Positions 1 to 14,400 of a stretch of DNA of 64,000 bases are shown in pieces. The notes under the pieces are model-generated. The model was not told the origin of the DNA, did not search any database, and saw only the letters and a list, made by a program, of their open reading frames with translations. The stretch lies in contig NC_091675.1 of NCBI RefSeq assembly GCF_042453785.1, positions 6,708,501 to 6,772,500 on the forward strand, in the 5' to 3' direction. A program made the position numbers and the translations under genes. This stretch comes from Malus domestica (lineage: Eukaryota; Streptophyta; Magnoliopsida; Rosales; Rosaceae). Positions within the stretch are counted from its first letter, which is position 1, and each line of letters starts with the position of its first letter.

Positions 1-22
1 TCTTTGAACATTTTCGTTACAG

Positions 23-67
23 CTTGAAGGGGTGATCAATGATATGGACAGGGTAAAGCTTGATTGA
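23..67 (+). CDS. possible terminal exon of an upstream gene (partial)
   Basis: A pyrimidine-rich stretch ending in TTACAG at 22 looks like a splice acceptor. It is followed by 15 in-frame codons ending in TGA, reading LEGVINDMDRVKLD. The rest of the gene would lie left of the window. I do not recognise the family. The exon is short enough to be chance; the only support is the good acceptor and the acidic/basic amphipathic reading. Confidence 0.3.
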   Translation, partial: LEGVINDMDRVKLD

Positions 68-500
68 GTCATCCGTCGCTTTCTAAATTACCGTCCTCTC
101 CTGCAATTTTTGCTCGTTTAGATTCGTGTAATGACGTTTTGAGATATTTTTACTTCTTGCTAATTACCTGCCTCATGTACCTGCTCGGCTGCTCTTTTGA
201 ATTGGCGGATGTCGTTTAACTCTTAGAATTATCGAAATATAACTTTCCAAGTATTTTTTCCCCCTCAATCCAAGTCATCATTGGGTGCATCGGATATTTC
301 TCAAAACACATGTCACGTGATGGGAGAGATATTTATATGTAAATATATAGTCGGGTTTTAGTTAGGTTTGAATTTTGGCATGGATTATTACTTGTGATAC
401 TTTTTTTTATGAAACTGGTTATAAGAACTTATCTTTCGTTCAAATGCCTCGTACTATTCTTCCATATATGAACAGATTTATAATTGATGAGTAAAATAAG

Positions 501-647
501 GGGGAGTGATATTCATACACCCTATTTTACTTTTTACACACCTTTTAAATTTTCGACCGTCAGATCGGATAAATTGAAGAAGATCAACGGATAAAAATTA
601 TCAAGGGGTGTGTGAGAAGTAAATGAGATATGTGGATAGCACATCCC
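501..647. mobile_element. short hAT-like MITE, copy A of a four-copy family
   Basis: About 147 bp flanked by the direct repeat TAAAATAAG at 492-500 and 648-656. The inside contains a core around TTCGACCGTCAGATCGG and AAGAAGATCAACGG that recurs (either strand) at 32777, 33405 and 54413. The ends carry the family's GTGTGNNATCCAC-type inverted motif. Target duplications of 8-9 bp across the family suggest hAT; Mutator is the alternative. Confidence 0.7.
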
Positions 648-720
648 TAAAATAAGTATCAAATGTCACGTGATGAGAGAGAAACCAAATCTTTGTGCAC
701 AAAACGTGTTAAGGCCTGAT

Positions 721-944
721 ATGTGGAATGAGGATCCTCTCAAGATTCTCTTTATGAGGATTTCAGAGATCTTTTAATCACATTTGTTTATCGTATATCG
801 TGCGATCAGAAAGTATTGTAATTTATTTTATTTAAAATTAAATATAAACAGTATTTAACGAAAACTGATCGTACGATGAACGGATGTGACTGTAAGATCA
901 CTAAAATTCTTACAAAAAGGATCCGGAGGCGGATCGTCATTCCT
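721..944. repeat. MITE-like repeat with GGATCC-type ends, copy 1
   Basis: The left end reads GGAATGAGGATCC and the right end GGATCGTCATTCC, an imperfect 13-bp terminal inverted repeat with one mismatch. The inside (cgtgcgatcagaaa, then a run resembling TTTATTTAAAATTAAA) recurs at 26815-27036. I could not fix a clean target duplication. Confidence 0.5.
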
Positions 945-2096
945 AGATGTGGCCACTCATGCTAATTGACTTTCGGGAAGGACAACATTTGACGACATCG
1001 ATTACGTTAATTTCCCTGCCGATTTTTCAATCCGCTAATTTTGTGTGGGAGCAGGAGCAATGGTTGTCAATTCTCGCTTGTCCCTTTCTAGGTAGTAGGT
1101 ACCATTTTATCAGCAACGGACTTATAGCTCCGTTAGTTAAGGATATTAATATTCGCACTCGTTTTTTTTTTGTGCAATTTCATTCTTTTCCTATATCATT
1201 TGTTACACAAAAAAAAATAAATAAATGCACACAACAATAGTTTTTAACTTTACAAAGCGCATGATTGTATTTTTAGAGTGTAGATAACAGCTCTAAAAGA
1301 AATATATTAATTTCATTTTCAACATACTATCTTTAGTCATCAAGATGAAAATTTATGGCTGAATAAAAGATATAAAACAGTTTAGTCACCTTTTGAAATT
1401 TTTTTAGTCCAAAATGGATCAAATTAATATTGAATGTTCAACCTGTCAAGAATTAGTCAAATATTATTTGGGTAATAAATACAAGTACCTAAGACACATT
1501 TGAATGGCATTTATATGGACATGAAGCCTCTGTCTTTGGTTTCTACTCCTACTTTTTTGAATGTTAGTTGTGTGGTTTTAACTTGGATTTGCATAGTCCA
1601 AACACATGTACGCTTACTCTCCATCAAACATTCAACGTTATCATCGCATCTCTTAAGGTTCCAGTAGGCGGATCAATCATACTATTGAGGACTTACATAC
1701 AAGGGGATTTTAATGCGGTGGTATTCCAGCCAGTTAAACATTGTCATGTTTTGTTGAGATAAACTTCAATGCAATGTGAATTCTGTTGTTATGGTGGTAT
1801 CACAACCCAATCACACACTATCATGTAAGAGTTAACTGACTAATTCATATATCGCCACAATTGCATCTCGTTATAGGCACATAAGTCATTTGGGTATGTT
1901 GCCAAATTATCACCAAACCCCCATCTCCAGCAATTCCTTTCCTCCAACCCACATGGGTTTATCTCAAGAAGGAAAGGTAGAAGAAGGAAAGGTAGAATAT
2001 TATTATTGTTTATTATTCTGAGTTATATAGGCAGCTAGGAATAGGTGCGGGCTATAGCAACACAGACAGAGTTGTGCTGACTGGTGTGATAGAGAA

Positions 2097-3584
2097 ATGG
2101 TGATCAGTGCAAGGTGTTGCTTGAGCAACTCCATGAGAGTTTTGAATTTATTTGTCAATGTTTGTGGAGTTGCAGTCATCATCTACTGCCTTTGGCTCAC
2201 CAAGAAATGGCAAGTTGGAGTCTCTGAGCTCCCTCCTGTCCCAATTATCCCTCAGCCCTGGTAAATATATATGCACATATTTTACTTTTGTTGAATTGTG
2301 AATTCATATTTTCATGCTTTGGGTGATTCCGAGGTTCCGTATTCGAATCTTCCGCTCTCCAATATCGCTTGTATCAAAGAAAACGAGAAGGGTTTTTGCT
2401 GTTTTTTGTGATGGACCTATAGAGCAGAGGCTTCCTGCAGTTTTTCTTTAATCTTGTTATATTTTGCATTTGTTCGAAAGTCATCAGTTGCAATTTTGTT
2501 TGACAGGTTTATATATACATGTTTAGGTATGGGAATTGCTGTCTGCCTCAGCACCCTTTGCGGTCATATTGTTGCCCATTCCGTCAGCAGTTTTATTCTC
2601 TTCATTGTATCCTTTCTGGTGTTTAGAGCTTTTCGATTGACATTTGGCTTCAAATCTTCGTTTACAATGTTCGAAAAAAAACTTGGGCGGTGATTTTCAC
2701 ACTCGTTTTAATCTCCTGCACTCCTCCCCTTGAGTGCAGAACACTTGAAGATGAGTGTCTAAATTGCTATCCAAACGTTTCTGCCTTTTTTCCTTCAACT
2801 TTTTACCACTTTTTAGCAATTTGAATTTAGTTTTATGACTATTTACATAAATATCATCAATCTGGTTTGTCCTTGACCAATTTTAATTAGTACGTACTCT
2901 TCGTCTTCTGTCTTCTTTGCCTTGAAGTTGGAGTGATTGTCTCAATTTTCTTTAGGATGGACTGGGAAGTGGTATGCCTTCATGGACTGCATTCAGTCTT
3001 TTTAGCTTGGTAGCCATTAACTAGTAATCACTTTTTCAAGAAGCTGCTTTTTTGGCCTGTTTTTTTCACAGCAATTCGCCAAGTACATTGATGAGGATCA
3101 CACCCCGTTCAAAAAGTTCTTGAGGTTTCATCTAAACATGTGCCGCATCATTGTAATTCTCATTTTGATACCGCAGGTACAAAAAACCCCGTTTTTTACT
3201 CAATTTCGGACATTGTCTGAACCGTTAGATCATCATAATTTTAGTGACTTAACGGTTCAGACAATGTTTGCACTAGAGAATTTCCTGCGACTTTGAGCTA
3301 AACACAAGTTCATTTTACAGATCAAGGCTACCGTGCTGGGAATCATTCTTTGGGCCATTGGTTCTGAGCCGAGGACGGAACATTTCAACTCTTCTGATGT
3401 CACAAACTTCAGATACTCATTTCTAGCAGCACCTACACAATCGTTACAAGATATATCAAGACATGGATTCAGAAACTACGAAGTTTCATCACCAGAATTT
3501 GAATCTCCACCACGCCCAAGCCTTTTTTCAAATGTACAAAGATTTTTCAGAATGCGTTTTCATAGAAGAGTCACCCTTAGTTAG
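2097..3584 (+). CDS. tetraspanin-19-like membrane protein
   Basis: Five exons: 2097-2260, 2507-2606, 2891-2971, 3072-3176, 3321-3584, joining in frame to 237 aa. All introns are GT-AG. The protein starts MVISARCCLSNSMRVLNL with a first membrane span (NVCGVAVIIYCLWL). A second span follows around CLGMGIAVCLSTLCGHIVAH, then a third (YVLFVFCLLCLEVGVIVSIFF) and a fourth (MCRIIVILILIPQIKATVLGIILWAI). The tail is cytosolic and Arg/Ser-rich. The PW|F exon junction, the CGHIVA segment and the short loop between spans 3 and 4 fit the plant TET19/TOM2A-like tetraspanins. These are small four-span proteins that organise membrane microdomains. A 17-bp perfect hairpin lies in intron 4. The family call is from memory of Arabidopsis TET19; the exact orthologue is not certain. 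Confidence 0.85.
3211..3266. repeat. perfect 17-bp inverted repeat in tetraspanin intron 4
   Basis: CATTGTCTGAACCGTTA (3211-3227) is matched by its exact reverse complement at 3250-3266, with a 22-nt loop. The element sits wholly within intron 4 and would form a hairpin in the pre-mRNA. It may be the remnant of a very short MITE. Confidence 0.7.
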
Positions 3585-3779
3585 GGCAGAAGTATATAAG
3601 TTTTGGGTTTAGGGTCCCCTGCATTTTTGTGTTTAGTTGAGGGGGTTCAGAAGTATATAATCTTGGCAGTGCCATTAGTTCACTGTCGCTGAAATGGTAA
3701 AAGCTTTTACCGTTGAAAACCAACAACCGCTTGTCCGAAACTCCAAATCTCAGCTCAGCACCCCCGCCATCCAGGTCCA

Positions 3780-5070
3780 AAACTCTACGGACGATTTCCT
3801 GCACTGCCACTCTCTCAGCTGGAGATCATGGCGGTTCCGCATTTGCAAACATTCCTCAGGTTCCTGAAGCAACATTTCCCGTGGTAAGGAAATTAGATTT
3901 TCCCACACTTTCTTAAAACTTGGATTTCTTTGTGTATAGTTCAAAGACTTGATGGTTCACAGGATACTGCAATTCACACCAGTATTGCATTTGCTTAAAA
4001 CTTTGAATATTTGTGTGTCTAGTTCTCTTGGTTGATCCCCACGAGATAAACTCGCGCTCCTATGCATTAGAGTAGTTTAGCATCATCATACAGTGTACAT
4101 GTCCTAGCCAGACACCTTATGGAAACCATCTGAATTTTTTCAATGCAGCAGGTCTCGGGTTCGAGACTTGGGAGCAGCCTCTCCATAAATGGGGGTAAGG
4201 CTAGCCGACATTCACCTCTCCCAGACCCTGCGTAAAGCGGGAGCCTTGTGCACTGGGTACGACCTTTAGCAGGTCTAGCTATGAAGACATATCGTTACTA
4301 TGATCCACGAACACACGGACTAGACTTTGAAGGTATGCTTTTGTATATAAATGCTACTTGTATTTTCCTTCTTTTGTATACAATTACCTTGCATCCCTCT
4401 CTTATATTGTAGATTGTATTTTCAGTGGACTTATCGTTTATTTCTGTCAGAAGATCGATAAGATTTTGTAGGCTATAATTTGTTTGTACCCTATTATTCT
4501 ACCTAACGTTTTCCATCCGCGACGATGCTTGAATGTTCTTTTGTTCACATCTTCTAGTTCCAGTCTCGGTGACTGACAGGAATGCTGGAAGATCTTTGTT
4601 CTGGCCCAACAGGAGCTATCGTGCTTCTCCAAGCATGTGCGCATAATCCCACCGGTATGTTGATCCAACTATGCCACAGTGGGAGCAGATAATTTCTTTG
4701 ATATTGCTTAGCAGGTACGGCACAGTTTCGTTTAAGCTCGATTTCAGCTTCAACTTCGCAGTTTTATAAGATCCCTCAACTGGTAAAGTCTGCAGGATCT
4801 TGTACCTGAGAAATTGGTTAAGTCTGCTGTATATTGTAGGGTCACTGTCTTGCGGTCTGCGTTGAGTCCATCGGCAGTGTCATAGATCGAACATCGTCAT
4901 CTTACATTAGGGCATAGTTTACTCACCCTTAATGGTACTGTGCATGAGGATTACCTTGACAGGTCTTGGTCCCAAGGCAGGTCCTCATCTCGTAGATGCA
5001 ATACATGCAGCTGTGACCACTCATCTCCAAGCCATTTTTAAAGTGCATAAAGTGGCCATATTGTAACTCT
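3780..5070 (+). pseudogene. decayed cytosolic aspartate aminotransferase copy
   Basis: Scattered pieces match the intact aspartate aminotransferase gene downstream, in the right order. FLKQHFP followed by GTAAGG lies near 3865-3887. An exon-6 piece reads TPYGNHLNFFNAAGL, is interrupted by a SINE, and resumes as [18 protein letters not shown] at 4277-4332. An exon-7 piece reads [25 protein letters not shown] (broken here: [12 protein letters not shown] then [13 protein letters not shown]) at 4580-4655, with a frame shift just after. An exon-12 piece reads GLGPKAGPHLVDAIHAAVT at 4960-5019. Exons 8-11, which carry the PLP lysine, are missing. Introns and a splice donor are kept, so this came from a DNA duplication, not a retrocopy. 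Many residues differ from the neighbour, so the copy is old or came from a diverged paralogue. It cannot encode a working enzyme. Confidence 0.85.
4156..4267 (+). mobile_element. Au-like SINE, 5'-truncated, inside pseudo-exon 6
   Basis: About 112 bp starting with a pol III B-box-like GGTTCGAGACT (4159-4169) and ending GCACTGGGTACGACCTTT. It has the GGGGGTAAGGCTAGCC and AAGCGGGAGCCTTGTGCAC segments typical of Au SINEs. The 9-bp target duplication AGCAGGTCT is at 4147-4155 and 4268-4276. Removing the insert and one repeat restores the aligned exon ([14 protein letters not shown]). The A-box end is missing. Confidence 0.8.
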
Positions 5071-6095
5071 CTTGTAATCCAAGGGTTACCCTATTTGTAT
5101 TAAAAATAGAAAAATGCGAGCAACGTGCTTGTAACTTGATTGGTTAGTAGCATATATTGTTTACACATGAGATCATAAATTTAATTTTCCCCACCGCCTA
5201 CCCTCATGATCTCAAATTGTAGCTCAATTAGTTAAAACACAGTTAATAAAACAATGGACTGGAATAGTGCATTTACATTTACACTCGAAGTCGTAAGTTT
5301 AATTTTACTCCTCTCCAGATTCATTAGTTTAATTTCTCCCAACCCCAGTGGACGGGCTTAAAGCCCATGGGCTTTTATATAACGGGAAGAGATGCATGTA
5401 CGCTTACAAACAAGAGGCAGAGATTCAGCCCATACCCAGAGCCTCGATGCACGTGCCTACCAAAATTTTATCGGATGTCCCCGAAGGGACTGCCTACCCA
5501 AATTAGATAACATCGATAAGGTCGAAGCCACGTGCCCTCGATGCACGTGCCCACCGAGACGGTTTTTCTCGTCACGGATAACAACATCAATTCGTAGCAG
5601 AAAAAAAAAAAAAAGAAAAAGAAGAAAACAATTCTCAATCCAACGGCTAAGAATTCCGTACCACATAAAGCCAACGGCGGATCGTGCAGAGTTGGAAACA
5701 GAGAATTCTTGGAAAAAAGAAAAGGTGTAAATACAATACAAATTGTCGAATACAGGCAGTTAAGGAAAAGCGGGGCCCACTTAATCAGAAACGTCACGGA
5801 AGAGGAGGGAGGCCTCCACGACGCGCCACGTCGTCGGCCACGTATGCAATTAAGGAACGCAAATCGTTTTCTTTCCTTTTATATTGCCCATACAACGAAG
5901 AGACTTGACACAGAGAGCGCACCAAAACTCAAAAAAGGCGTATTTTAAGCCCAGGAACGAATAAAACTGCCTAACATGCGCCCACAGTTAACATCACCCC
6001 ACGCCCACAGTTCTTCTGTTTCTACGAGTAGTGATCGGAGGCTGAGCGCTCTGGTACGACACCTCGCTGCCGAAGAAGATCAATCGTCCTCCGCC
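5071..6095. promoter_or_regulatory. upstream region of the aspartate aminotransferase gene, with three G-boxes
   Basis: CACGTG occurs at 5450-5455, 5529-5534 and 5544-5549, two of them inside the repeated 15-mer CTCGATGCACGTGCC. Further ACGT cores lie near 5827 (GCCACGTCGTC) and 5838 (GGCCACGTA). G-boxes are bound by bZIP and bHLH factors, for example in light and ABA responses. No gene is visible in this stretch. Its last part is probably 5' UTR. Confidence 0.5.
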
Positions 6096-9045
<2,950 letters not shown>

Positions 9046-9405
9046 TCATATGTTAAGAAGGCAACATTTTCTTGTTGTGAGCCAACTTCAACATTGGACT
9101 CTTCCCTTTCTGCAGTTTTCTTGTAATAATTGTTTTACCTCATTGGATGAGGTTAAAGATTTGGCCGAGTATGATAAGATGAAGAAAATCTGGAGGATTT
9201 GTGTGACGTTTTCTACCTCCCCCATCTCAAACTTTGTATGCATTCATAAGAAATATTCATGTCAAATTAAAAGTTTTTGGAGGATTCTTTGTTTCATAAT
9301 TTTTGGATGCTTTTCAATTTCAATAGTTTGGGACGATGGAGTAATTTGAAAAATAAACAGTTAAGATTTGAACAATGAAGATTGTTTATAAAGCCAGATT
9401 GCTTA

Positions 9406-9760
9406 GAGCATCTCCAAAGGAGATGTTAAAAAGTTCACATCAGCATTAACAGTAATGAAAGACATCACTAATGTTTTCCAACCGAAATGTCAATTTTTAT
9501 GTTGTATGACATGGAAAGGCAGGAGAGACAACAACTTCAAATCTATTTTTAGTAATTAATAAATACTTTTTATAATTTTAATAGTTATCTTTTGTTTTAA
9601 AATATTAATTACAACTATAAAAAGTAAATAATGTGATAAATAATAGTTTAAATTTGACATATCGATTGGAGAACAAAATTTATAAAAGGATCAATGTGCC
9701 ACATAAGCCTTCAAATTTAAAATTTGTGTTTAAAATTTGACATCTCCTTTGGAGATAATC
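9406..9760. mobile_element. Tourist-like MITE
   Basis: A 355-bp AT-rich element. The left end is GAGCATCTCCAAAGGAGATG and the right end, reverse-complemented, is GATTATCTCCAAAGGAGATG, flanked by TTA at 9403-9405 and 9761-9763. A 3-bp TTA duplication with such ends is typical of PIF/Harbinger (Tourist) MITEs. It carries no coding capacity. Confidence 0.8.
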
Positions 9761-9901
9761 TTAGTAACCTATCAAAAACAAACTCGATATTTAGAAAATT
9801 AGAATTGTTTTTGGAAGGCGCTAAAGCGCATTCTAATGAACAAAAACACTTCTAACTTCTATTGGTTCAAAGAAAAGTTTTCTCAAGAACACACCCCAAA
9901 G

Positions 9902-10823
9902 TAGGGGTGGGTTCAAAAAACCGAAAACCGAAAAAAACCGAAAACCAAACCGAACCGAAACCGAAAAAACCGAACCGAACCGAATTCTTTTGGTTCGGTT
10001 CGGTTTTAGTGATCTAGAAACCGAACTAAACCGAACCGAACCGAATTAATTAAATTAATTTTTTTATTTAATTATTTGTTTTGGGTATTATTTTCTAAAC
10101 CCAATTTGTAAGTTAAAATGTGCTAAACCCAATGTGTTGCCAAACTTTAAGCTCAAAATATTTAAAAAATGCCTATAAAAACTCTAAACCCTAACCTATT
10201 ATTTATCCCCCATATAAGGTTCCGGAACCAAACCTCCTCCAGAAGTACCTACATCCATCTCCATAGCACTGCCTACTTCTGTCCTAGCTTTCTTTTCCAA
10301 ATCTACTCTCATATAACATGTAACAGAATCCATAAACATTTATTTCGGGTAGATTACTTGGGTAATTTGTGATGGAAAAGAATCTAACACACACTAAATA
10401 AATCCACCAACGCATTATTTTTACTAATCAAGTTGTCAACATGCAATTACAAGCAAACAACCTTGATCTTTGAACTACATCATACAATTTAACTTTTCTA
10501 AGTCATTTGTACGATTTTTGTGTTGTGAGGTTGTTAGTTTGGACTTTGGAAGACTTGATTGATGATTTTAGTTCAATTTTAAATGTTTATTTTCATTGTC
10601 TTTGATTCTAGTTAGAATGCTTATGTTATGATTGTGTTGGATATGTTAAAATTTAAAATTTCAATGTTTTTCATTTTTTGAAAAAAAACAAAACAAAAAA
10701 CCGAAACCGAACCGGAAAAAACCGAACCGAAAAAAAAATGAACCGAACCGAACCGAACCGAAATTTTGGTTTGGTTTCGGTTTTGGCAAAAAACCGAACC
10801 GATTTAAACCGAACCCACCCCTA
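9902..10823. mobile_element. non-autonomous hAT element rich in AACCG repeats
   Basis: A 922-bp element with ends TAGGGGTGGGTTC and GAACCCACCCCTA and a perfect 8-bp target duplication CCCCAAAG at 9894-9901 and 10824-10831, the hAT hallmark. Both subterminal zones (9918-10050 and 10695-10815) are packed with CCGAA/TTCGG units in both orientations. These are probably the transposase-binding repeats hAT elements use. The middle is AT-rich with no transposase reading frame. Confidence 0.88.
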
Positions 10824-10885
10824 CCCCAAAGTTTCATAAAAAAGTAGTTGAATTACGTAAAAGTTACGACGTGCTTATAATAAAA

Positions 10886-11036
10886 GGAACTTTAACAAAA
10901 AACTCATAGTATTGTTCACTTTTAACGAAAAACCACATTTTTACACTAAAAAGTCGATCATGTTACTATTCACTTGGCCATTTATTTTGTCCTTATCGTT
11001 AAAACTCAATTTTCAAGTCATTTTCATTAGTTTTCC
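10886..11036 (+). mobile_element. short MITE, copy 1 of a three-copy family
   Basis: A 151-bp element beginning GGAACTTTAAC and ending CATTAGTTTTCC, flanked by the 11-bp direct repeat TTATAATAAAA (10875-10885, 11037-11047). Two further copies lie at 25680-25832 and about 32996-33150, in the same orientation. They share internal blocks such as AAAAACCACATTTTTACACT. The long AT-rich target duplication suggests a Mutator-like MITE, though the class is not certain. Confidence 0.75.
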
Positions 11037-11320
11037 TTATAATAAAAGCACTCTAAAAAATCTCTCATTCCCAAACGATCTTCAAACTTCACCAATGGTA
11101 GAGAGTAATTTCATTTTTTGGGTAAGAAGAATGTAATCGTAACTGGAACAGTTAAATTTCAAGTAGGGTAACAAAAAACACGAATATAAGAACATGGAAT
11201 AGCTCATGAACACATTTCTTTTTCAATTAATTGATTAACTGGATCCAGACGCTGCAGCAAAAAATTGAAAAACACAAAAAAAGGAATAAAAAAAAGAAGG
11301 AGAAAGAACTACATACATAC

Positions 11321-11333
<13 letters not shown>

Positions 11334-11361
<28 letters not shown>
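11334..11361. repeat. (TA)n microsatellite
   Basis: An uninterrupted TA dinucleotide run of roughly 14 units, just beyond the 3' end of the MYB3R gene. Likely polymorphic in length. Confidence 0.9.
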
Positions 11362-11363
<2 letters not shown>

Positions 11364-11440
11364 ATAACAAAATCTAAGGACAACTGTGACAGAAAAATAA
11401 CCCAAGCAAGAAGTAAGGCAACCTTCTTACAGGAAGCTAT

Positions 11441-14400
11441 TTATCTGCAACCCTTCAACAAATATGAAGTCGGACTCGAAAAGCTCTTGGCATTTGAGGA
11501 AGTCTTTACGTTTTCTGTTCCCTTCTTCCCGGGCGTCCCGCATTCGCTGAAGTCGAGGGTGCGACACTCCACCTAGGAAAAATATTACCTAGATGATTAG
11601 CTGATTTCGTTACAATGATAAGAACACAAACCCTTTCAAGAAATAACTGAAAACGCTAGACGAAGAAAAAAGGATCATACCAAAACATTGGAAGCCGAAA
11701 GAGAACTACTCCCTGGCTGATTAGGCGACCCCTGCTTGTTCTCAGGGCCCGCAATATCTCGGTCTTTCTGTCTTTCCCGGAATAAACTTTCAGGAGTTTC
11801 ATTTCCCAACACCTCCTGGGCATTGGCATAGGCAGCAGCAGTCTGCTCACTTATCTGTTTCATCAGCCCAATGGCATCGTAGCTTCTCTCCCCCGGGCTC
11901 ATGAAAAACCCTATATCCTGGAGAGAGGAAAATCGCGATGGATTTAATATCAGACCCACGACCATGTAATTTGAGAAGATAATCATCTGCCAGAAATTGT
12001 GGTTACCTCAATTGTAATTTCAGTATCAACTCTAGGGCCGGGGACAAAGGAGTTGATGAACCAAGGAGATTTCCATGCCGAAGGAGATTCGATACTTCTC
12101 TTAAAAGGAGTACCACCAAACCTAGAAAAACAAACACCGTCACCAAAGAAACCCATCAGGATCATATATTGAGAGTACTCTAGAACTACAAGAAATCATA
12201 AGGCAATACTGAATATGCCAGAAACAATGACATTGACAAAAGACTAAATCATACATGCTTTCAATATTGACATCATTGCCGGCACTATCAGTCTCTGGTG
12301 GAGCTGACGTAGAATCAGACTGTACACATTTATCTGCGAGAATTCCATGCTTCTTTACGCATATAGTGGGGGTTTTAACAGATGAGCATTGTCTTGCAGA
12401 AAAAGATTTAGAAGGACCTCCTGGGTTGGGGGCTTCAAAGCTTTTACGTAACTGTTCTTTAGGAGTTCTAGCAGTTGAGCTGAAGGGTTTTTCAGCTTTA
12501 CATCCAACTACATCAGGAGAATTTAGTAGCAGATCATTTGTGTTACGTTCAACAAGTACTCCAGAAGGTTGTGCCTGAAAAGTGCAATAAGAGAATTTAT
12601 ACTACAAACAAATGCAATATAAAATCCACCAACATTAAGTGATTGGCCAGTAAGCCAGCAAAATAAATGCAAGGGAAACTCACACTTTGTGTAGTTGGGA
12701 CGACATCAACCTTACTCTTAGCATCAACATCAGCAGTTTGTTGGAACTGCTGTCCCTTTTCCCGGGATTGACCGTCATCAAAATCTCTCTGTGCAGTTCC
12801 ATCATCTGACATTGCAGTGCTGTCAATCCCTTTTTCTACTTTGTTTTCACAGGTACCCTTATTCTCTTTATTTTCACCAGAGGCATCAGAATTTCTTTTC
12901 TGATCAGAAGATGGAGAAAGGGAATCTTCTTTCTTCTCAGTGTCTTCAAACATAACATCTAGACGTGAAAAATCTCTGGCCAAGCAGGAGGTCACGTCAG
13001 TCCCAAGCCTTTTATCAATTCTTCTATCTGATAATGGCGACAATGGAGACAATAAATCTCGGTGTCGTTTCTTCAAAATAGATGGTGTGCCTGTAAAAGT
13101 TTTAGCAGCACTTTTTAGCAAGGCATCAGGGCTACCCTCACGAGAGGGTGAATCCCATAACCTATAGGGAGTGAGGCAATTCATAGAAGACATCATCAGC
13201 TGACGAATGCCAAGGGGACTATATTCTTGCTGCATGTCATTACAAGATTGTATAAGATCACAACTAAAAAATGGAATATCCAAGCTTGGAAAGCGAGGAG
13301 GCTCATAACATAGAGCTCCAGCATCCTGCTGTTCTTTTCCATCATCCTGCTGTTCTGTCTGCTCATTTGAACTCACGTCCACAGGACAAGTTTGCGCATC
13401 CAATCCCGAACCAAATGTATTTACAGGGACTAATTTTGAAGAATCGTTAACCAGATCTGATTTGCAGGGAGAACTGGCAGACTCGTTATTATAGATAAAT
13501 CCATCATTTAAACTTGTCACAAACTCTTGGTCTTGAACTCTGAATAAATGAGTAGGTTCTCCAGCATATATCAGTGGATTTTCATGAGCAGAAACTACTT
13601 GAGAGCAAGAAGTTCCAATTACAGCAGAATTCAGGGGTTGATATGATTGTGAAGCTGAAGGTCTGCCAGTTTCAGATATTTGGAGGTTTGCGGGTTGGAG
13701 AAGTACTGAATCTGTGCAAGCACCCAAATCAACTATGTTTGAGCAATTTGTAAAATCTCTAGAGGGAAAACACCCACCATTCATTGAAAATAATGCCCTA
13801 CAGCATTCATCGTCAGATATCAACATGTGCTCTGATTTAACTGAACCGAAGGCCATGTTACCCATGGAAGTTGAAGTTTGAAATGGAGCCTCCACCCCTT
13901 CATGGCTCTCATTAGACCTCATACAATGAGTGTACATGCTTGATGATTCCTGGCCGCATTCTAGTGAAGAAATGTTAGGTAACTCATGCAAATTTAACTG
14001 GAAATCCCCACCCATCGAAGCTCCAGCATCATGTGAGAAATTTTGTTCCAGGAATTTGGAGCAAACCAATTCAGGAGGTATTTCTGGAACGGAAAAATTG
14101 GCATCTCCTATAGTCATAGATGGGTAGTATGGTTCTGAACAAGATGCTGGACTGCAGCTTGGGTCATTCGATAAACGGGAAACATCATTATTCCCAAACT
14201 CCTCTCTAGTATGTGGTACCACATTGGCCATTTCAGGTGCTGAGAGATAGTGACCAGCAACAGTTGAATCTTGACTGCATTCTGAAATTTCTTCTACTTC
14301 TGCACCTTTGGCACCACTATCATCTCCACTGCTCTGCATTCTTGAAGAAGATGACATCATGTGTTGGTTTTGATTTCCAACATGAGGCATCCCTTGAAAC

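Larger units (their letters stand above)
68..2096. other. intergenic region with two MITE-like repeats
   Basis: No convincing gene. The stretch holds a short inverted-repeat element at 501-647 and a second repeat at about 721-944, both listed separately. The rest is AT-rich. The last 80 bases or so before 2097 are probably the 5' UTR and core promoter of the tetraspanin gene. Confidence 0.6.
9046..11440. other. intergenic region filled by three non-autonomous DNA elements and a microsatellite
   Basis: The 3' UTR of the aminotransferase gene runs to roughly 9350. After that come a Tourist-like MITE, a hAT-type element, a third MITE and a TA repeat, each listed separately. No coding signal was seen outside them. 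Confidence 0.7.

Noticed and set aside
5392-5948. Several overlapping frames upstream of the aminotransferase gene
   Set aside because: Low-complexity Lys/Arg or Phe-rich translations over A-rich and G-box promoter DNA on both strands; no conserved features.
10185-10200. CTAAACCCTAACC as interstitial telomere repeat
   Set aside because: Only about one and a half units of the plant telomere motif; also seen once near 36380. Expected by chance in AT-rich promoters and repeats.
10169-10372. Short frame inside the hAT element
   Set aside because: Lies in the AT-rich middle of a non-autonomous element, with no domain; chance frame.
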